Below, in pieces: positions 1 to 4,564 of a DNA stretch of 9,349 bases. The notes under the pieces were generated by a model. That model made no database searches. It was not told where the DNA came from and saw nothing but the letters and a program-made list of their open reading frames with translations. Origin of the DNA: Patescibacteria group bacterium (lineage in GTDB: Bacteria; Patescibacteriota; Dojkabacteria; SC72; T1SED10-24). Made by a program: the position numbers and the translations under genes. Each line of letters starts with the position of its first letter. Within the stretch, counting starts at the first letter, position 1. Location of the stretch: assembly GCA_007130415.1 (NCBI GenBank), contig SLSN01000033.1, positions 1-9,349 of the forward strand, in the 5' to 3' direction.

Positions 1-82
1 GTAGTTCTTGTAAAACTCTTGACTGTGGGTAAGCTTGCTTACCTTTAGAAGAAGGCTCTTCTAAGACTTTTTGGTTTGTCAT
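1..82 (-). CDS. Partial unknown protein, N-terminus only (runs off left edge)
   Basis: An open frame begins at an ATG at 82-80 on the minus strand and stays open to the window edge, giving 27 codons. The peptide begins MTNQKVLEEPSSKGK and continues QAYPQSRVLQEL. It is hydrophilic and protein-like, with no signal peptide or membrane segment in the visible part. It has the same orientation as every other gene here and lies 217 nt beyond the ligase stop, with a ligase-side terminator candidate between them, so it is probably a separate transcription unit. No Shine-Dalgarno sequence precedes the ATG, as for its neighbours. Two tight inverted repeats (28-43 and 45-64) fall inside its early codons, and a 10-bp palindrome (77-86) covers the start codon. 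I do not recognise a family from so short a piece. An opposite-strand reading (15 codons ending in TAG at 46-48) is possible but less convincing. Confidence 0.5.
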   Translation of the reverse strand, partial: MTNQKVLEEPSSKGKQAYPQSRVLQEL

Positions 83-244
83 GACACCAATCTGTTTACA
101 GTCAGCAGAAAAAAGTGGTACCCTTTTTCAATTACAATGGATGCTTTGTATCATCCAAATTTTAGCTCTTATACATTCGAAAGTTTGTGTAACCGAATTG
201 AATTTTGCTGATTCTTTTCGTAGTAGTAACCCTACTAGGAGTCT

Positions 245-274
245 AAAATTTAAAAGAGTTTTTAACTAAACTCT
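245..274 (-). terminator. Rho-independent terminator candidate after the ligase gene
   Basis: On the minus strand a 7-bp stem (AGAGTTT pairing with AAACTCT, 274-268 with 261-255) with a 6-nt loop is followed directly by TTTAAATTTT (254-245). It begins 26 nt after the ligase stop codon, where the end of the winged-helix/ligase operon is expected. The stem is AT-rich, so it may work together with the stronger hairpin at 288-313. Confidence 0.5.
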
Positions 275-287
275 GTATACAAGGAAG

Positions 288-322
288 ACCCGCAGTTTTT
301 TAAACTTGCGGGTTTTCTTTTT
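288..322. terminator. GC-rich hairpin overlapping the ligase stop codon; terminator-like, T-tract on the plus strand
   Basis: ACCCGC (288-293) pairs with GCGGGT (308-313), and AGTT (294-297) pairs with AACT (303-306), leaving one bulged base at 307. This is the most GC-rich stem in the spacer. The T-rich tail TTTCTTTTTT (314-322) is on the plus-strand side, so the canonical reading is a terminator of plus-strand (antisense) transcripts. On the minus strand the tail is only CTTCCTTG, so it would be a weaker terminator or an RNA 3'-end stabiliser. The ligase stop codon (300-302) lies in the loop, and the last four sense codons form one arm. Confidence 0.55.
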
Positions 323-2165
323 GGCCCAACCCCATTTGCCACATACTTATCAATTCTGAAGTAGAAGTAACATCCTGGGCAAGCTTATCACGATCAAATG
401 AAATTAACCTTGGAAACCGAAGAGAAAGCCCAAAACCCAATTCTGATTTACCAGCAAGATGTACACTACTTTTTGAAATTTCATCAGCCTCAACAGTTAA
501 AACAACCTCAGGCTGGAGCCATACATCAGCATCAAGCTTAGATCTAACACTTTCATCTTTTCTCTTCACCTCCAAAGGCTTTAACCTCTTCGCTATCGTC
601 TTCCAATCACTATCTGTAAAACCTGTACCTACCCTACCCACTGACTCAAAAACGTCATCTTTTGAATTATATATACCAACAAGTAAAGAACCCATACCAA
701 AGCTCGTCTTTTTGCCAGAGCCATAATAATAGCCCAAAACAACAGCATCTATTGTATCAACAACCTTGCTCCCTATACTTTTTTTAATCTTGACCCAATC
801 GAAATTTCTAACACCAGGTAGATATTCTCCTTCAAACTTTTTTAAAATAATTCCTTCCAAACCAGCATCAACATATTCATTAAAAAGCTTCTCTATATGA
901 ACAGCATCGCTTTCGAAGAAATCACTATCTGAGAGATTTAAAACACCAACTTTTTTTGGAAGAATTTTAGAAACTTTTTCTAATCTTTTCTTTGTATCCA
1001 CATCTAGAAAACTTTCATCATCTAAATACAACAAATCAAATGCGAAATACTTTACAGGAACAGACTTAACTCTTTCCGAAATTCCATACTTTCTTTTCCT
1101 ACTCATCGTTTCTTGAAAAGGTATAAATCTGCCTTTCTTTTCATCCCACCCTATAACCTCACCATCAAGAATAAAGCTTTCGGATTTCGTTTCCTGAGCA
1201 GCTTCGACTAACTCTGGAAACATATCCGTAATATCATTAAGATTTCTTGAAAAAAGTTTTACCCCATTATCTACACTTCCACCCTCAAACAACCCAATCT
1301 CACTTTTCTTTTCATTAAGAAATTTCATCCAAATACTCTTCTCATACATATCACTATACTTCACACCTTTATGAATTTGACAACGCAAACCATCAAATTT
1401 TGGCTGTAAAACACCACCATCAGGGAATCTTTCTACCGCATTTTCAAAACTTGCAACCCTCTCCACAAGCCTAGGAAAAATGGGTATACCAGGTACAGGA
1501 ACTATATTATTTAGCTTTTTTAATTTCTTTTCTAAGTCAATATTACTAAAAACAATATTGCAAACAAAACCAAGATCCGAAACAACACCAAATGCATTAT
1601 TTAACTCATCACGAACACTTTTATCCCCCACAAGAGAAAAAGAATATGCATCTAATATTGTCTTATCACTACAACCTAGACGCAATTTCCCTGAAATAAT
1701 TCTTGTTAAAAATTTAGCATCTGTTGGACAAGACTTTAAAATCAACTCAGAAAAAACATCAGACTTCGCTTTAACAGAACTGGTACCCTCAATCTCCACT
1801 AATTCCCATAATTTTTCATATACCTCTTTTACACTAAAATTCGACTTGTCATTTCCCTTAATCTCAATCAACTTTTTTGCAACCAAACCAGCATCACCCA
1901 ACTTACTACGAAACTTGAAAACATCAATATTCAAATTATGCATTTTGCTGATATTGTCCAAAACCTTTAATGCAGATTTTTCAGAAAAATTAAACTCCTT
2001 ATCTACAAACAAAGGTACAACCCTACCTTTTAAAAGATAGGTATATATTTGAGCTTGCGAAGCATCTAAACCTTTGTAAAAGTTGACTAAAAGCTCAACC
2101 ATTTCATTTCTCGAAGTTGTTTTTTCGAGATGTTCGAAAATTTCAAAAACTGGACATTTGGACAT
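300..2165 (-). CDS. lig: ATP-dependent DNA ligase (archaeal/eukaryal LigI-like)
   Basis: A 621-residue enzyme that seals nicks in duplex DNA through ligase-AMP and DNA-adenylate intermediates, using ATP. Residues 1 to about 215 match in length and helical character the N-terminal DNA-binding domain of archaeal and eukaryal replicative ligases. The nucleotidyltransferase core follows with the full motif set: motif I KFDGLR with the adenylated lysine K256; FSRNLNDIT at 305-313; motif III ILDGEVIGW with D334 and E336; motif IIIa YFAFDLLYLD at 373-382; motif IV EGIILKK at 437-443; and motif V WVKIKK at 457-462. The OB-fold domain follows and ends in motif VI (LRFPRLISFDRDK, about 582-594). The length is close to archaeal ligases, and no NAD+-ligase features (zinc finger, BRCT) are present. 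The ATG lies 2 nt after the stop of the upstream winged-helix gene, with no Shine-Dalgarno sequence, so translation is probably coupled by reinitiation. It may be the replicative ligase or a repair enzyme; the window cannot tell. The family call is very secure. Confidence 0.96.
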   Translation of the reverse strand: MSKCPVFEIFEHLEKTTSRNEMVELLVNFYKGLDASQAQIYTYLLKGRVVPLFVDKEFNFSEKSALKVLDNISKMHNLNIDVFKFRSKLGDAGLVAKKLIEIKGNDKSNFSVKEVYEKLWELVEIEGTSSVKAKSDVFSELILKSCPTDAKFLTRIISGKLRLGCSDKTILDAYSFSLVGDKSVRDELNNAFGVVSDLGFVCNIVFSNIDLEKKLKKLNNIVPVPGIPIFPRLVERVASFENAVERFPDGGVLQPKFDGLRCQIHKGVKYSDMYEKSIWMKFLNEKKSEIGLFEGGSVDNGVKLFSRNLNDITDMFPELVEAAQETKSESFILDGEVIGWDEKKGRFIPFQETMSRKRKYGISERVKSVPVKYFAFDLLYLDDESFLDVDTKKRLEKVSKILPKKVGVLNLSDSDFFESDAVHIEKLFNEYVDAGLEGIILKKFEGEYLPGVRNFDWVKIKKSIGSKVVDTIDAVVLGYYYGSGKKTSFGMGSLLVGIYNSKDDVFESVGRVGTGFTDSDWKTIAKRLKPLEVKRKDESVRSKLDADVWLQPEVVLTVEADEISKSSVHLAGKSELGFGLSLRFPRLISFDRDKLAQDVTSTSELISMWQMGLGQKENPQV

Positions 2166-2167
2166 AA

Positions 2168-2509
2168 CTAGTTAGTATAAATATATTTGGAACCCTTAGT
2201 ATTACCTTGCTTCTTGCTAAAACCTAATTGCTCTAATTTTTTCATATCCCTACGGAAGGTCCTTTCCGTTACCCCCTTTATATCACCCATGAGTTGTTCC
2301 ACCGTAATCTCCCCCTTAGAAGAAAGCAGTTCTAAAATTCCCCTTTGCCTTTCATTTAATTCACTGAATTCTTTTTCTTTTTCCAAAGGTTCTCTTTTCC
2401 TAAAAGGTTTTTTTCTTGAGAAGAAAATTAAAAACAAAACAAAAAAGAAAGCTAAAATTATCGACCAAACAGAAACACCTCCTTCTTGTTTTTTTTCAGA
2501 TTCAGACAT
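2168..2509 (-). CDS. Membrane-anchored winged-helix (DeoR-like) DNA-binding protein
   Basis: A 113-residue protein in two parts. Residues 13-30 are a single hydrophobic segment (VSVWSIILAFFFVLFLIFF). It is followed by a strongly basic stretch (residues 32-39, RKKPFRKR), so by the positive-inside rule the C-terminal part faces the cytoplasm. Residues 51-112 look like a DeoR/HTH_11-type winged helix: first helix LNERQRGILELL, a second helix after GEITVEQL, a recognition helix VTERTFRRDMKKLEQLGF (80-97), and a lysine-rich wing ending KGSKYIYT. There is no ligand-binding domain, so regulation by a sugar phosphate as in classical DeoR proteins is not expected. The gene is 2 nt upstream of the ligase and shares its operon. 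An A8 run falls in codons 5-8, and a perfect Shine-Dalgarno-like string lies inside codons 9-12. The HTH and membrane segment are clear from sequence; the target DNA and the signal are unknown. Confidence 0.85.
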   Translation of the reverse strand: MSESEKKQEGGVSVWSIILAFFFVLFLIFFSRKKPFRKREPLEKEKEFSELNERQRGILELLSSKGEITVEQLMGDIKGVTERTFRRDMKKLEQLGFSKKQGNTKGSKYIYTN

Positions 2510-2545
2510 ATTTAAAAAGCAATAGAAAAAACTAATTATTAGTAT

Positions 2546-2574
2546 ATTTTAAACTTTGGGATGAAAAAACACAA
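2546..2574 (-). promoter_or_regulatory. Candidate promoter of the winged-helix/ligase operon
   Basis: On the minus strand TTGTGT (2574-2569) is separated by 17 nt from TAAAAT (2551-2546), with a second possible -10, TATACT, at 2546-2541. The -35 is only 3/6 to consensus. The element lies in the 65-nt gap after the protease stop and gives a 5' leader of about 30 nt. A short 5-bp hairpin (2531-2543) followed by six T on the minus strand lies in the same leader and could act as a weak terminator or attenuator for read-through from the protease gene. Confidence 0.35.
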
Positions 2575-4500
2575 CTAGTCTAAACCTGTTGCAAGACGAA
2601 ATGAAAGTACGAAAATACTGTAATCGGCCATAGATATACGATTGTCTTGATTAAAGTCAGAACGTCTTAAGTTTGTACTCCAACCGTTTTTCCTAAAAGA
2701 TACAAAATCTTTATTAAATTCTTCGAAATCTTTCATATTTATACTACCATCATTATTCACATCACCTCTTAAACAAAAACCTCTAGATGCAAGACAAATT
2801 TCGTAAGGAGCTTCTCCACGACAATCTGAATCACTAGAACAATCTGAAGGTGGGCTTGGTGGTTGTGGATCATCTGGTTCATCAAGCCCTTCTCGCCTAG
2901 CCCAACAATCTACTTCACCATGAGAATTTACACATTTCCATTCAACTCTTTCCCCAGGAGATGGATAAGAAATACTACGATCAACATCACCAACTGCACA
3001 AATAGTACAATCTCCATGATCATCCTGTTCATAAGGAAAAACCATTTCATGACAGGACCCACAAAGTGGCAAATTATCTGGAGGTGGGCCTGGGTCTGGC
3101 CCCTCACCAAAATGTCTATATATATTCTCCAAATTAAGCAAACCATGCCCAAACTGACTTCTAGAACCTAGATCATCAACAGTATCTGCCAAGACTTTTT
3201 TAACTTGAGCCGGAGACAAAGATGGTTCTAAACCTAAAATAATTGCCACCGCTCCTGCAACCTGTGGAGCAGCAAAGGACGTTCCTACTAAATAACGATT
3301 CGAGAAATTATTCAAATTGCTACCAGATCGACAATTTGGCATACAAGAAAGAGTCTGATGCCAAGTAGCATTTCCTGCGGAACTTCCTTGCCCAACAGGT
3401 GCCACAAAATCTAAACCACTACCATATTGCGAGTAACGACTACGGCTATTATTAGCATTAACAGAACCTACTGCTATCACTTTAGAATCTGAAGCTGGAT
3501 AAGAAAGCTTTCCCATACCACCATTACCTGACGCTGCAACAACAACCACACCATTACTAACAGCAAAATTTATCGCACTACTAAGTACATTACCATGACT
3601 ACCATTTGTTCCTAAGCTTAAATTGATTACATCTGCACCAGACTTAACAGCATAAAACATCGCATCACTTATCTTTTTAAATGAAAAACCTGGAGTATAG
3701 GGTGTATTAGCTTTCAATGACAGAATCCTCACATTATGAGCCATACCCACAGGACTATTCGAATTATTATTTGTCGCAGAAGCAATAACTCCTGCTACAT
3801 AAGTTCCATGACCCTGGTCATCACGACCACTAAAACCACTACTTGCATAATCTGAAGGTCTGTGAACATTCATTTGACCTTCAACTTCTGAAGCATTAAA
3901 AGCAAGTCCCGTATCTATAACTGCAACGACAACACCATCATCACCACCACAACCTCCTGATCCTCCCCCACAACCCTGTAATTTCCAAGCTTCAGGTAAA
4001 TTTATATTATCAAAATACCAATGATTAGAACTGTTCCAATCTCGAGGTAAGACCCTATCACTTCCATCTACCTCCCAAAAAGTTTCAGCCATATAATTTA
4101 AGCTTACATTTTTCGTTGGTACATATCTTTCATATTTCGCCATTTCTCGTGCCACATTTTCCGGCTCAACATAAATATGTTCAAACCTTTCAGCAGGCGT
4201 ATCTTTAAGCACTTCTGGAGTACTACGAGGTCTCCCTGTTATTTCCTCTATTTCTTCTGAAGAAAGATTGTCAGGAAATTCCAAAATTATAGCTCCTGGC
4301 TCATGGTTTGGATTTTCCTGAATTTTTATCTCCATCTCAGAAACAAGAGCATCAAAGATTGCCGCCTCTGATCTCCTATCAAAATCTTGATTGCTAGAAA
4401 CAAAATACGCAGATATCGGTAGAGAAAGCGCCAATAGAAAAGAACCTAAAAGCGAAAAAATCTTTCTTCTATTTCTAAAAACTTTTTTCAAAAATTCCAT
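2575..4500 (-). CDS. Secreted S8 (subtilisin-like) serine protease with Cys-rich module and C-terminal dockerin
   Basis: A 641-residue extracytoplasmic endopeptidase. Residues 1-35 are a basic stretch (KKVFRNRRK) plus a hydrophobic segment, serving as a signal peptide or N-terminal anchor. Residues 36 to about 175 look like a propeptide and lead to WYFDNINLPEAW, typical just before subtilase catalytic domains. The triad is intact: D196 in AVIDTG, H231 in HGTYVAG and S408 in GTSFAAPQVAG, with oxyanion N326 in AASGNGG. A Gly/Cys-rich insertion (residues 176-188, with C177 and C184) sits just before the Asp strand. After the catalytic domain (ending about 463) come a Pro-rich linker, a Cys-rich segment (480-532, including CGSC and WKC...DCWA), a second Pro/Asp linker, and a dockerin type I-like pair of Ca2+ loops (D580-D591 and D615-D626). 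Its own promoter lies upstream; no Shine-Dalgarno sequence is seen. It may process surface proteins or degrade host or environmental protein. The protease call is secure; substrates are unknown. Confidence 0.95.
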   Translation of the reverse strand: MEFLKKVFRNRRKIFSLLGSFLLALSLPISAYFVSSNQDFDRRSEAAIFDALVSEMEIKIQENPNHEPGAIILEFPDNLSSEEIEEITGRPRSTPEVLKDTPAERFEHIYVEPENVAREMAKYERYVPTKNVSLNYMAETFWEVDGSDRVLPRDWNSSNHWYFDNINLPEAWKLQGCGGGSGGCGGDDGVVVAVIDTGLAFNASEVEGQMNVHRPSDYASSGFSGRDDQGHGTYVAGVIASATNNNSNSPVGMAHNVRILSLKANTPYTPGFSFKKISDAMFYAVKSGADVINLSLGTNGSHGNVLSSAINFAVSNGVVVVAASGNGGMGKLSYPASDSKVIAVGSVNANNSRSRYSQYGSGLDFVAPVGQGSSAGNATWHQTLSCMPNCRSGSNLNNFSNRYLVGTSFAAPQVAGAVAIILGLEPSLSPAQVKKVLADTVDDLGSRSQFGHGLLNLENIYRHFGEGPDPGPPPDNLPLCGSCHEMVFPYEQDDHGDCTICAVGDVDRSISYPSPGERVEWKCVNSHGEVDCWARREGLDEPDDPQPPSPPSDCSSDSDCRGEAPYEICLASRGFCLRGDVNNDGSINMKDFEEFNKDFVSFRKNGWSTNLRRSDFNQDNRISMADYSIFVLSFRLATGLD

Positions 4501-4529
4501 TCGTTTTATACTAATACAACAATTAAGAA

Positions 4530-4558
4530 ATTATTCTACAAATCATCCAAACTGTCAA
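4530..4558 (-). promoter_or_regulatory. Promoter of the S8 protease gene
   Basis: On the minus strand a perfect -35 TTGACA (4558-4553) is followed after exactly 17 nt by AATAAT (4535-4530), 5/6 to the -10 consensus. It lies in the 64-nt gap after the polA stop and predicts a start near 4523 with a 5' leader of about 23 nt. A second TATAAA lies 4 nt before the ATG and could give a leaderless transcript instead. No terminator hairpin separates polA from this promoter. Confidence 0.6.
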
Positions 4559-4564
4559 CCTAAT

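Noticed and set aside
1..48. Plus-strand 15-codon tail ending in TAG as the end of a convergent gene
   Set aside because: The minus-strand frame from 82 is longer, starts with ATG and matches the orientation of the whole window; the hairpin at 45-64 has only a short T-tract on the plus strand.
28..64. Tandem hairpins as part of tmRNA, RNase P RNA or SRP RNA
   Set aside because: None of the conserved sequence blocks of those RNAs could be found on either strand around them.
81..269. 62-codon plus-strand open frame in the spacer left of the ligase
   Set aside because: No recognisable domain, no ribosome site, opposite to all neighbours, and it overlaps hairpins, the ligase terminator candidate and the start of the minus-strand gene at 82.
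1480..2040. 186-codon plus-strand frame antisense to the ligase
   Set aside because: Low-complexity Ser/Phe/Leu/Asn-rich product typical of the reverse complement of an AT-rich gene; the ligase on the other strand has all family motifs.
2187..2525. 112-codon plus-strand frame antisense to the winged-helix gene
   Set aside because: Mirror of a real gene; its product is Ser/Phe/Lys-rich without a domain.
2863..3171. Overlapping small frames on both strands (2863-3171 plus, 2928-3152 minus) inside the protease gene
   Set aside because: Both are out-of-frame readings of the Cys-rich linker region of the protease; the products are Ile/Trp/Met-rich with no recognisable feature.
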